Source of the DNA: Luteolibacter yonseiensis
GTDB lineage: Bacteria > Verrucomicrobiota > Verrucomicrobiia > Verrucomicrobiales > Akkermansiaceae
NCBI RefSeq assembly: GCF_016595465.1
Contig: NZ_JAENIK010000001.1
Location: forward strand, 124,001-188,000
Direction: 5' to 3'
Length of the DNA: 64,000 nucleotides
Shown here in pieces: positions 1-8,449 of the stretch. A model generated the notes under the pieces. The model was not told the DNA's origin. It was given only the letters and a program-made list of their open reading frames with translations, and searched no databases. Every line of letters begins with the position of its first letter. The stretch's first letter is position 1. Made by a program: the position numbers and the translations under genes.

Positions 1-1177
1 ACCAGAAAAGGTGCGCGGGCACCGGTTGCGGGACGGAGAGTTTGTAGGTTTTGCCACCCTCCAGAAATGCCCCGGTCCGGTCGCGCTGGGCCAGCCAGTA
101 AAGCGAGCCGGCCTTCGTGTCCCGCCGGAACATGGCGGGCGAGGAGCCGATGGCCTGGAAGAACCACTTGTCCCTGGCATAGGTGTCCACGTGGTGGGTG
201 GCGTTGAAATCGCCGTCCTCGAAACGGAGCGCGGCCCACTCCCATTTCCGGTCCGGCCAGACGATGCGGTCGGCGCGGCGGTCCGCGAAGGACTCCACGC
301 GCATCTGCGCGTTCGCGGTCCGGGCGGCTTCCGTGAGGATGTCCTTCATCCGGGAGTCCGGTTCGAAGGGCCTGCCCTTTTCGATCCCCAGCGCGGCCAG
401 CTCGCCATAGGCGTCACGATATCCGTCGAAGGGAGGCTCGCTCTGCACGACATCATTCAATGCCTGCCAATACTGGAAATTGGTTTCCCACGCGAGCGGG
501 GTGGTGTCCTGGGGAATGGGCGTCAGGTCCTTCCAATCGGATTCACTCTTGTCCGGTTCTCCATCCAGCGGACGGACCTTGATCGTCTTGATGCGTTCGA
601 CCGCCTCGGGGACGTTTCCACCCACGGGCAGGGAACGCACGCCGACCAGCATCCGGAACGTCGTGGAACGCGCGACCCGGTAGCCCGCGGGGTCCCCGCC
701 CTTGTAGCCGGGAGGGAGGAAGACCACCTTGTCACCCTTGCCTGCCGAGGGGCCGGGCACGCCGAGATCCGCGACCCACCGCTGGTTGAGGTCCATCGCG
801 ATGCAGATCAGCGGCCCGGCGGGCAACTCCACCACCATGGGGCCATCCGTGAGGTCGAGGAAAAGCGGCGCGTAAGGGGTGTCCGAGTTGAGCGTGTAGC
901 CGACGTGCCTGGGCTGCGTGTCGAGCGTTCCCGAAGATTTGTTGGGGAAGATGCCGAGCTTCTCGTTGCCCTTGAGGATCGCGTAGCCGGACACCGTCGG
1001 GTAGAAGATCCGGTAGGCTTGGATGGCGCGGTTCAGGTCCAGGCTGTCGTAAGCCTTTCGGACCGTTTCCTGCGTCGGATAGCCGCCCTTGAATTCAAAG
1101 GTCTGGGCTCCGGAGGGTAGCGGAACGAGCAAGGCCGAGGCGGCGGAGAACGCGCCGAGGAAGGTTCTGGTTTTCAT
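1..1177 (-). CDS. DUF1254/DUF1214-type secreted protein, 3' end outside window
   Basis: The reading frame runs on the minus strand from an ATG at 1177 and is still open at base 1, so about 392 residues are visible and the C-terminus is missing. It begins with a Sec-type signal peptide (MKTRTFLGAFSAASALLVPL, ending near SGA-Q). The body has the layout of DUF1254 (N-terminal) leading into DUF1214, for example the GYTLNSDTPYA and GGKTYKLSVPQPVPAHLFW segments. The biochemical role of this family is not established. The gene lies 52 bases after a second DUF1254 gene on the same strand, so the two are probably co-transcribed paralogues acting in the periplasm. Confidence 0.8.
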   Translation of the reverse strand, partial: MKTRTFLGAFSAASALLVPLPSGAQTFEFKGGYPTQETVRKAYDSLDLNRAIQAYRIFYPTVSGYAILKGNEKLGIFPNKSSGTLDTQPRHVGYTLNSDTPYAPLFLDLTDGPMVVELPAGPLICIAMDLNQRWVADLGVPGPSAGKGDKVVFLPPGYKGGDPAGYRVARSTTFRMLVGVRSLPVGGNVPEAVERIKTIKVRPLDGEPDKSESDWKDLTPIPQDTTPLAWETNFQYWQALNDVVQSEPPFDGYRDAYGELAALGIEKGRPFEPDSRMKDILTEAARTANAQMRVESFADRRADRIVWPDRKWEWAALRFEDGDFNATHHVDTYARDKWFFQAIGSSPAMFRRDTKAGSLYWLAQRDRTGAFLEGGKTYKLSVPQPVPAHLFW

Positions 1178-1229
1178 GGATGTGTTGGATTTTGAAATGG
1201 AATCCCGGGAAAAAGCGGGCTCGGGGGTG

Positions 1230-2639
1230 TCATTTCACCTCCTCGATGTCCGGCAGTTTCCATTCCTTCGCGAACAGTTCCTTTTTCGGTCCGTAGAGGC
1301 GGAAGAGGACTTCGAACCGTCCCTTGGGATCGGTCGGCACCCAGTTGGATTCCTTGCCCGCCGGAGCCACCGGAGCGAAAAAGATGTCCACCGAGCCGTC
1401 GGCGTTTTTCGCCACCGCGCCATCGTTCGAAGCGAGGCTGGGACGGGACATCCCCTTGATGAGCGCATGGGTCGCACGGTCGTAGAGCGAGGCCGACCAA
1501 TATTGCTCGACCGGCGCATCCCCGGGAACGGTGAGGCGGTAGGTCCTGCCACCGTCGAGCGCCTTGCCCGCCTTGTCCGAAATATTGATCAGGTAGAACT
1601 GGCCTCCGCCGAAGACCTTCGGACTGAAGTAGGCCATGTGGTACATCACGGCGCGGCCATCCAGACCATACTCGTTCGGATTGGCGAAGTGGCTGCCCAG
1701 GCCGTCCACCGTTTCCCTCGGGACCGGCACCGACCAACGGGTTCCTTCGTAGAACGCGGGGGTGAAGCCGCCCTCATACTTCAGCCCGATCACCTCCCTG
1801 GCTTCCCGCACCGCTTCGGTGAGGATGCGTTTCGTGATTTCCGAAGGGTTGAACGCCTTGCCTTTTTCGATGCCGAGCGTGCGCAGCGAGTCGATCATCA
1901 CCTTGTCGCGTGTGAGCCACGGCTCGATCTGCACGAAGCGGTCGAGCAGTTCGAAAAAGGAGGCGTCGTAGGGGATCGTCGCATCGAAGGGCTTGTCGAA
2001 GGCATCCACGAAAACCGTGGAGTCCTGATCGCCGCCGAGCGGATAAACCCGGACGCGCTTGCCATGGTCGACCGCCGCCCTGATGTCGGCCGGACTACGG
2101 CTCTTGAAATTCGACCGAAGGATGACGAATCCCCGGTAGGTCTCGGATGGCAGCACGATGTAACCCTCCGGCACTTTTCCATCATAGCCGGGAGGGGTGA
2201 TCAAGTACTTCGCTCCCTTGCCCTTGTCGGCTCCGGCGGGGCCGATGTCCTCCAGCGCGTTCTGCCACGCGACGTCGAAACTGCCGACGATCACGTGGTC
2301 GGCATCGGCGGGAGGGATCTCCACCACCACGGGGCCGCCGCGCGTGTCGTAGAACGGGTTCAGGTAGATCGTGTCCGGATTCGGCGTCAGCGTCTGGTTT
2401 TTCCAGTTCACCGGTTGTGACCAATACACCACCTGGTTCGCCTTCGCCCCGCTGTCGAGGGCGGCCTGGAGCATGCGCTCGTAGTTGACGGCGGGGATGC
2501 CCCAGATGACGGCCTCGACCGCACGCCGGTGGATGGACCGTTCGGTGAGTTCCTGAGGCGTGGTTTCCGCGGCGGATCCGGGTGGGACCATGGCGGACGA
2601 GGCGACAAGCAGGGCGATGCAAATGGGGATCTTGTTCAT
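1230..2639 (-). CDS. DUF1254 and DUF1214 domain-containing secreted protein
   Basis: A 469-residue protein. I chose the ATG at 2639 because it starts a clear signal peptide (MNKIPICIALLVASSAMVPPGSAAE); the upstream in-frame extension is proline/arginine-rich and looks non-coding. The N-terminal half (about 35-170) is DUF1254-like (RRAVEAVIWGIPAVNYERML, NPDTIYLNPFYD). The C-terminal part (about 355-469) is DUF1214-like (GGRTYRLTVPGDAPVEQYWS, then FRLYGPKKELF near the end). Function is unknown in the family. It precedes a paralogue at 1-1177 and follows a PEP-CTERM protein and an arylsulfatase on the same strand, suggesting a shared extracytoplasmic process. Confidence 0.85.
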   Translation of the reverse strand: MNKIPICIALLVASSAMVPPGSAAETTPQELTERSIHRRAVEAVIWGIPAVNYERMLQAALDSGAKANQVVYWSQPVNWKNQTLTPNPDTIYLNPFYDTRGGPVVVEIPPADADHVIVGSFDVAWQNALEDIGPAGADKGKGAKYLITPPGYDGKVPEGYIVLPSETYRGFVILRSNFKSRSPADIRAAVDHGKRVRVYPLGGDQDSTVFVDAFDKPFDATIPYDASFFELLDRFVQIEPWLTRDKVMIDSLRTLGIEKGKAFNPSEITKRILTEAVREAREVIGLKYEGGFTPAFYEGTRWSVPVPRETVDGLGSHFANPNEYGLDGRAVMYHMAYFSPKVFGGGQFYLINISDKAGKALDGGRTYRLTVPGDAPVEQYWSASLYDRATHALIKGMSRPSLASNDGAVAKNADGSVDIFFAPVAPAGKESNWVPTDPKGRFEVLFRLYGPKKELFAKEWKLPDIEEVK

Positions 2640-2780
2640 GTGTTCTGATGATGGAGGCAAGGCGGGTTGAAGTTTCCTTTGGCAGGGCCGCCGGCGGGGG
2701 GGCGGCGGAGTTTTCAAAATCTCCGGGCCGCAACCGCGGACCGGAGACGACAATTCCACGGACCCCGCCCGGTCCCGTGG

Positions 2781-3686
2781 TCAATGACGTCGCCGCATGG
2801 CGAACAACGCGAATCCCGTCATCATCAGGACGGCGGACGACGGCTCCGGCACCACGTCGAACAGGAAACCATCGCTGAGGTCGCCGCCGGTATTGAACGG
2901 AGGACCGGTGTAGAGGGTGGTCGAACTGCCGTCGCTCTGGTTGATGATTCCGTAATTGTTGGAAGCAAGGCGGTATCCATAGAGGTCCTGTCCCGAAACA
3001 TCGAAGAAGATCCCGTTGAAGCGGGTGCCCGCCGGATTGATCACTCCCTGATTGGTGAAGCTGGAGCCGTCGGCGGTGGAGAAGTGCCAGAGGCGGTCAT
3101 CGTTCACGCCTCCGACCCCGTCCTGGTTGAAACCGCTGATCCACAGGTCTCCGTCGCTGTCAAACGCCAGATCCCCCAGATACATGGTGTTGGTTCCCGG
3201 CAGGTTGATGGTGGTGCTGGTCTGTATGTTTCCGCCGACGGAGGCGAAATCCACCTTCACCAGCGAATCCAGTCCGTTGATCAAGGTATAATAGGAACCG
3301 TTGTAGAACCCGCCGCCATAAAGTTCCCGTCCGACGCCGAAGCCGATGGTGCCCACGTTCACCGCCGCCGGTGCCGTCACTTCAAGGCCGTGTTGGAGGA
3401 CGAGTCCCCCGAGACTGACGGCATAGAGCGTGTGGTTCGCGGAGGTTTCTCCATCGACGAAAAGGAGACGCTGGCTCCCGGGATCGTAGGCGAGGGCGTT
3501 CCCGGCGAAGTTCGTCGGGAGTCCGGTCGCGGAGATGGATCCCTGGAGCGTGGGATTATCCACGGCGAACCAGGTGAGCTGGCCGCCCTGGATTGAAAAG
3601 GCCACTTCGAGGACCGTGGCGGATTGAACCGTCGCGGTCAGCATCATGAATCCCAGAGGGATCATTTTCGCATAGCTTGATTTCAT
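2781..3686 (-). CDS. PEP-CTERM sorting domain-containing exported protein
   Basis: A 301-residue protein starting at the ATG at 3686, which opens a signal peptide (MKSSYAKMIPLGFMMLTATVQSA). The last 23 residues (279-301) form a PEP-CTERM signal: VPEPSS, a hydrophobic stretch and a terminal RRRH. In known systems this signal is recognised by an exosortase; none is encoded in this window. The body is rich in G, D and N and contains phrases such as DLAFDSDGDLWISGFNQDG, which suggests a beta-propeller-like fold (inference). It sits between the sulfatase and the DUF1254 genes but has about 140-170 bases on each side, so it may have its own promoter. Confidence 0.85.
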   Translation of the reverse strand: MKSSYAKMIPLGFMMLTATVQSATVLEVAFSIQGGQLTWFAVDNPTLQGSISATGLPTNFAGNALAYDPGSQRLLFVDGETSANHTLYAVSLGGLVLQHGLEVTAPAAVNVGTIGFGVGRELYGGGFYNGSYYTLINGLDSLVKVDFASVGGNIQTSTTINLPGTNTMYLGDLAFDSDGDLWISGFNQDGVGGVNDDRLWHFSTADGSSFTNQGVINPAGTRFNGIFFDVSGQDLYGYRLASNNYGIINQSDGSSTTLYTGPPFNTGGDLSDGFLFDVVPEPSSAVLMMTGFALFAMRRRH

Positions 3687-3855
3687 ATGGATGGGTTTCT
3701 GTCGGTTTGTGTTTTCCTGATCGGAGCATTTCATCACCAGATCACGCCGCACGTTGTCCGATCGCTGTCATGTACGGACGGCATCTGCTTTTCGCGTTTG
3801 TGTTTCATGGGGAGAATTTCCTTGATCGGGGGAACCGGGGAGACCCGGCCATCAC

Positions 3856-5454
3856 CTACTTGCCCTTGATGCCGGCTTCGAGTTTTTCGACCACCTGGTC
3901 GATGGAGAACGACGCCGGTTTCTGACGCGGCGGAAAGTCCTTGTAAGTCGAGAGGTAGGTCGAGACCTTGGATACGGCGGGCAGGATCATGTAGGCGTGG
4001 TCCATCAGCCAGCCCTTGTAATATGCGGACGCGTCGATGGAGTATTCATAGGGATCGCTCTTGAGGTCGATGAACTGCAGGGTGCGCAGGATGGTCATGG
4101 GTTCGATCCAGACATCCACGCCGATGGCGCGCTGTTCCATGAAGATATATTTGAAGCGGTCGTCGCGCATCGCCATCAGGTCTCCGTCGTCGCTGAAGTA
4201 GAAAAACTCGTGACGCGCTCCTTTTTCGGTTTTCCCGGTGAGGTAATCGAGCTGGTTGTAGCCATCCAGATGAACCTTGAAGGACTTGTCCCCCAGCTTC
4301 ACGCCCTTTGTCGCGTTCTCGCGCAGGTTCGGATCACCACCCGCGGCGGCGGCGAAGGTGGTCAGCCAGTCTTCCGCCGAGAAAAGTTCGGTGAAATTGG
4401 TCCCCGGCTTGATATGGCCGGGCCAGCGGACGAGCGCGGGAACTCGGAAAGCTCCGTCCCAGTTGGTATCCTTCTCCGAGCGGAACGGTGACGCGCCGCC
4501 ATCCGGCCACATGCTCTTCATGGCGCCGTTGTCCGAGCTGTAGAGGACGATGGTGTTGTCGGCGATTTTCAGGTCGTCGAGCTGCTTGAGCAGTTCTCCC
4601 ACCTGGCCGTCGTGCTCCACCATGCCATCCGCCTGGATGCCCAGTCCGGTCTTGCCCTTCGATGCGGGCTTGAGGTGGGTGAAGACGTGCATGCGCGTCG
4701 CATTGAACCAAACGAAGAACGGCTTGTCGGCCTTGTGGCTGCGATCGATGAAATCCTTCGCGGCGGCTAGGAATTCCTCGTCCACCGTTTCCATCCGCTT
4801 GATGTTGAGCGGACCCGTGTCCTCGATCTTGCCGTCGGCGAAGCTATGGAGCACGCCACGCGGGCCGAATTGTTTCTTGAATTCGGGATCCTTCGGGTAG
4901 TCCTCGTTCTCCGGTTCCTGCTCGGCATTGAGGTGATAGAGGTTGCCGTAGAACTCATCGAAGCCGTGATTGGTCGGCAGGAACTCGTCGCGATCCCCGA
5001 GGTGGTTCTTGCCGAACTGCCCGGTCGCGTAGCCGAGCGGCTTGAGAACCTCGGCAATCGTCGGATCTTCCTTTTGGATACCGACCTTCGCCCCCGGCAT
5101 GCCGACTTTCGTCAGCCCGGTCCGGAAAGGACTCTGGCCGAGGATGAACGCCGCGCGACCGGCGGTGCAGCTCTGCTGGCTGTAGTAGTTCACAAACACG
5201 CCGCCCTCGTTGCCGATGCGGTCGATGTTGGGAGTGGTGAAACCCATCAGCCCGCGCGAATACGCGCTGATGTTCGTCTGGCCGATGTCGTCACCGTAGA
5301 TGACGAGGATGTTCGGCTTCTTGCCCGTCTGGGCGGAAGCCGTGGCGGCGGCCGCGACCAGGGCGGCCACGGTGAAGCGCGCGACGCGCAACGCGTGGGA
5401 GAGTCCGCGCGGGCCGGACGACGCCGGTTGCATGGTGTGTGCTGGTGTTTTCAT
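3856..5454 (-). CDS. arylsulfatase (formylglycine-dependent sulfatase)
   Basis: A 532-residue sulfatase-family protein. The N-terminus carries an exported-protein leader (hydrophobic AALVAAAATASAQ up to about residue 42). The core begins KPNILVIYGDDIGQTN with the metal-binding aspartate pair at 55-56. The catalytic motif is C96-T-A-G-R100, where the cysteine would be converted to formylglycine by a maturase not seen here. Other sulfatase landmarks are GKNHLGD, YSSDNGAMKSMWPDGG and FRVPALVRWPGHIKPG. The substrate cannot be told from the sequence. It lies 34 bases downstream of the secreted HAD phosphatase gene and is probably in one operon with it and the two beta-barrel genes. Confidence 0.93.
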   Translation of the reverse strand: MKTPAHTMQPASSGPRGLSHALRVARFTVAALVAAAATASAQTGKKPNILVIYGDDIGQTNISAYSRGLMGFTTPNIDRIGNEGGVFVNYYSQQSCTAGRAAFILGQSPFRTGLTKVGMPGAKVGIQKEDPTIAEVLKPLGYATGQFGKNHLGDRDEFLPTNHGFDEFYGNLYHLNAEQEPENEDYPKDPEFKKQFGPRGVLHSFADGKIEDTGPLNIKRMETVDEEFLAAAKDFIDRSHKADKPFFVWFNATRMHVFTHLKPASKGKTGLGIQADGMVEHDGQVGELLKQLDDLKIADNTIVLYSSDNGAMKSMWPDGGASPFRSEKDTNWDGAFRVPALVRWPGHIKPGTNFTELFSAEDWLTTFAAAAGGDPNLRENATKGVKLGDKSFKVHLDGYNQLDYLTGKTEKGARHEFFYFSDDGDLMAMRDDRFKYIFMEQRAIGVDVWIEPMTILRTLQFIDLKSDPYEYSIDASAYYKGWLMDHAYMILPAVSKVSTYLSTYKDFPPRQKPASFSIDQVVEKLEAGIKGK

Positions 5455-5488
5455 GGTATTTTACGATCAGGTGGCTTTTACAAAAAAT

Positions 5489-6490
5489 TCATTTCGCAGG
5501 CGGGAAAATGGCGGACCAGTCGGCCTTCATGTCGACCACGGTCCAGCCCTTGGCGGTTGCCTCGTCGAGCGCCTTGTCGAGCTTGCCGATGTGGGAGGTC
5601 CGGTCGTAGGCCCACTCGCGTTCGGCGTCGGTATGGTGGACCAGCAGCGCGAAGCGCGGCCCGTCGCCCGCCATGGTCCACTGGAGCATCTGGAGATCAC
5701 CGTCGGAATTCCCGAACGCGGCGATGGGACGGCGGCCGATATGGGTCTGGATGCCGACGGGCTTGCCCTCCTTGTCATCGATGAGGTTCACCTCGGGAAG
5801 CTCGAACAGGGCGGGCTTGTCCCCACGCATCTCGAACCTGAGCCTGCCGCTGCTGCCGACCACCTGCTCCGGCGGGATGCCATACACCTTCTCCGTCCAG
5901 GGACGCATGAACTCGATGCCGCCGCCGGAAACGATGAAGGTCTTGAAGCCCTTCGCACGCAGGTAGGCCGTCAGTTCCAGCATCGGCTGATAGACCATTT
6001 CGGTGTAGGGGCGGCCGGTCTTCGGGTGCTTCGCTGTGCCGATCCAATCCGTGACGGATTTGGAAAACTCCTCCGTCGTCATGCCGGTGTGGGTCGCCGC
6101 GAGAAGTTCCATGGCGCCTTTCTCACCTGCCGCCGCGACGCCTTTCATGTCTCCCTTCAACACGGAGGCGAAGGGTTCCTTCTCCTTCCATTCGGGGTGG
6201 TCCGCCGCCAGGGCCTTGACCCGGTCGAAAATGAAAAACGCCTGGAAATACACCGGCTGCTCCGCCCACAGCGTGCCGTCGTTGTCAAAGGTGGCGATGC
6301 GCTCCGGCTGCGGGACGAAATCCGGCGAACCTTCATCGGTCACCTTGTGGACAAAGGCGATGATGGCTTTTTTCGGCGCGGTGTCTTTCCAGGAAGGCAG
6401 GGGGTCTTCCGCCGCGAGGACCGTGGCGACCAGCAGTGGAAACATCACCACGCATCGTGCGATGGAGCGGTTTCGTTGGAGCGTTTTCAT
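5489..6490 (-). CDS. secreted HAD-family phosphatase
   Basis: A 333-residue HAD hydrolase with an N-terminal signal peptide (cleavage likely after VATVLAAE, near residue 28). HAD motif I is D69-N-D71-G-T73, with the nucleophile aspartate and the acid/base aspartate both present. Motif III/IV candidates are the GRRPIAAFGNSDGD region and a motif II-like IVSGGG. Export is unusual for HAD enzymes and points to a periplasmic phosphatase. It is 31 bases downstream of the beta-barrel gene at 6522-7340 and 34 bases upstream of the arylsulfatase, so phosphate-ester and sulfate-ester removal may be coupled (inference). The substrate is unknown. Confidence 0.88.
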   Translation of the reverse strand: MKTLQRNRSIARCVVMFPLLVATVLAAEDPLPSWKDTAPKKAIIAFVHKVTDEGSPDFVPQPERIATFDNDGTLWAEQPVYFQAFFIFDRVKALAADHPEWKEKEPFASVLKGDMKGVAAAGEKGAMELLAATHTGMTTEEFSKSVTDWIGTAKHPKTGRPYTEMVYQPMLELTAYLRAKGFKTFIVSGGGIEFMRPWTEKVYGIPPEQVVGSSGRLRFEMRGDKPALFELPEVNLIDDKEGKPVGIQTHIGRRPIAAFGNSDGDLQMLQWTMAGDGPRFALLVHHTDAEREWAYDRTSHIGKLDKALDEATAKGWTVVDMKADWSAIFPPAK

Positions 6491-6521
6491 GGCGTGGGTT
6501 TTGTCGGATCCGCGTGCCTCC

Positions 6522-7340
6522 CTATTCGGGGATCACGAAGGTGGCGGTGAAGCGGAGGCCCCAGTCCGGACCGCCGGAGGGCTTGTCCGCGTACCAGCGG
6601 CCTCCGAGCTGGAAGTTCACCGGCAGTTGTCCGAATTTCACGAGTTGTGAAATCTGGAGGTTGATCGGCACGGTCCATTCCTCCGCGTTCCAGTCGTAGG
6701 TGGATTCGAGATTCACCCCATAGGTCGTGTGCGCGGGGGTGGTGTGGCTCAGGAAGGGCTGGAGCGAGGTGAGGCTGACATAGCCGCGATCATCCTCACC
6801 GGCGAAGGACCACGCATGGCTGCCAAGCATTCCATAGGTCCACCCGTGTTCCTGTTTCAACACCAGGAAGGTCGGCCCGGCGCACCACTTTTCCGTTCCC
6901 AGGAGATCATCCGTGGCGGTGGGCAGCATGATGATCGGCCCCAGACCCCAGACCGGCGCGCCCGGAGGCTCGTGCAGCGGAGAGACGAAGAAACTGGCGG
7001 CGACGTCGCCGAGACCGGTCTGTGTGTCGTTGCCGATGCGGTCCTGCTGGTCGATGAAGGGGATGATGGTGCGGGAGATGATCTTCCAATCGTCATTGAG
7101 GCGGATGGGGATCACCGGCTCGAAGTTCAGCTTGTATTGGTATCCATCATCATCGGGTCCTCCCCCGAAATCGAAATTGCTCTGGAAGGGGACGTTGATG
7201 AGGGAGGCGACCGGGTTGTTGAGCTTCTTCGCGATCTCCGCCATCGAGCCGCCCCCTCCCTGTGCTTCCGGGTGGGTCTCGGCGCAAAGCGGAAACGGAA
7301 CGGCGGCGAGGCCGAGCAGCAGGCGGAGGGGTGGTTTCAT
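6522..7340 (-). CDS. outer-membrane beta-barrel 'transporter' family protein
   Basis: A 272-residue protein with a signal peptide (MKPPLRLLLGLAAVPFPLCAE). The mature part shows alternating polar/hydrophobic strands with aromatic residues, typical of a small outer-membrane barrel, and ends in RFTATFVIPE. Landmarks are NNPVASLINVPFQSNFDFG, RTIIPFIDQ and GLGDVAASFFVSP, which I associate with the uncharacterised 'transporter' family often found with DUF1254 and sulfatase genes. It is 12 bases downstream of a second barrel protein, so the two are co-transcribed. Substrate unknown; an outer-membrane channel is the best guess. Confidence 0.75.
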   Translation of the reverse strand: MKPPLRLLLGLAAVPFPLCAETHPEAQGGGGSMAEIAKKLNNPVASLINVPFQSNFDFGGGPDDDGYQYKLNFEPVIPIRLNDDWKIISRTIIPFIDQQDRIGNDTQTGLGDVAASFFVSPLHEPPGAPVWGLGPIIMLPTATDDLLGTEKWCAGPTFLVLKQEHGWTYGMLGSHAWSFAGEDDRGYVSLTSLQPFLSHTTPAHTTYGVNLESTYDWNAEEWTVPINLQISQLVKFGQLPVNFQLGGRWYADKPSGGPDWGLRFTATFVIPE

Positions 7341-7352
7341 GGCCGGCGGATG

Positions 7353-8297
7353 TCAGAGTTTCCACGAGGCGGAGAGGGCGAGCAGGTCGCCCTCGACACG
7401 TTTCTCCACCTCGAACTCGTGGACCCAGCGCGCGTTCAGATCGAGCTGGCTTTCGCCGAATTTTTTCGAATAGGTGAGGATGGGTCCGATACCGAAGGCA
7501 TGGCCGCTGAAGCCGTTGAGCGCGTCGGCGGTGTCGCCGTCGTCATCGGTGACCTGTTCGATCCAACTGCCGATGATGCCGATGCCCAGTCCTTCCGGCA
7601 GGCGCTTGATCAACGTGGCCTCCAGGTCCGAGACGATGCCGTTCTGGTAGTCCGTGTCCTCGTTCTCGGTGTAGAACTGCATGCCCCAGGCGGCGCTGAA
7701 CTCGAGGCCGTGCTCCGGCCAGAGATGGGTGTAGGAGACGGTGGGGATGAAGGTCCAGTTGTTGAGGCTGAGGTTGGCCAGATCATGGGAATCATATTTG
7801 CCGGTGGGGGCCCACACCGTCATGCTGAGGCCCAGGTGTTGCGTCTGGTTGATGTGGTAGCTCGCGAAGAGAGGGACGAAGGCGAGGTCGAACAGACCGG
7901 TGGCGTCCTCCTTCCGCACTCCGGTTTCCGGGCCGACGGCGACGTCCGCCTCCACCTCCAGCCAGGTGATCGGCAGCGAGAGCGCGCTGGCGAAATTCCA
8001 GGGGCCCGCGTGGGTGTCCCAGATGTAGGTGAAGCTCACGTCGGTGAAGGACACCTCGGACTCGATGTCCAGCGCGAGGTTCACGCCGATCGGCACGGTG
8101 CGGCTGGCCCCAATGTCCGCCTTGTAGTATAACTCGCTGACACCGACGATGAGACCCGGGGCGGGCGGGATGACACCTGCGAACGGATTGATCTCCGCTC
8201 CGGAAACGGGACGGCCGAGGGCTCCCTCGACGGCATGTGCGGTGGGAGAGACCAGTGCTGACAGAAGAAGGATCGCGGACAGGTGTTTCGATTTCAT
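7353..8297 (-). CDS. SphA/MetA-pathway-type outer-membrane transporter
   Basis: A 314-residue protein with a signal peptide (MKSKHLSAILLLSALVSPTAHAVEG). The repeated amphipathic strand pattern, the WAPTGKYD segment and the terminal LLALSASWKL resemble the SphA-like family (COG4313 type) annotated as 'transporter' or 'phenol MetA-pathway' proteins. These are predicted outer-membrane barrels for uptake of small hydrophobic molecules; the substrate here is not known. It is the first gene of the tight minus-strand operon that runs 7353-8297, 6522-7340, 5489-6490 and 3856-5454. The 152 bases upstream (8298-8449) are where its promoter would lie. Confidence 0.78.
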   Translation of the reverse strand: MKSKHLSAILLLSALVSPTAHAVEGALGRPVSGAEINPFAGVIPPAPGLIVGVSELYYKADIGASRTVPIGVNLALDIESEVSFTDVSFTYIWDTHAGPWNFASALSLPITWLEVEADVAVGPETGVRKEDATGLFDLAFVPLFASYHINQTQHLGLSMTVWAPTGKYDSHDLANLSLNNWTFIPTVSYTHLWPEHGLEFSAAWGMQFYTENEDTDYQNGIVSDLEATLIKRLPEGLGIGIIGSWIEQVTDDDGDTADALNGFSGHAFGIGPILTYSKKFGESQLDLNARWVHEFEVEKRVEGDLLALSASWKL

Positions 8298-8449
8298 GTG
8301 TGTTTTGTAAGAAATGGGTCGGGCCGGAAAAACGGGATCAATCCGCTGGCTTCGGTTTCATGATGTTTCACATCCGGTGCGGGTCGACAAGGAGAGGACT
8401 CATCCCGCCTCTCTGAGTCACCGGGGCCGGGAACCGGGGTGGATCGGCA

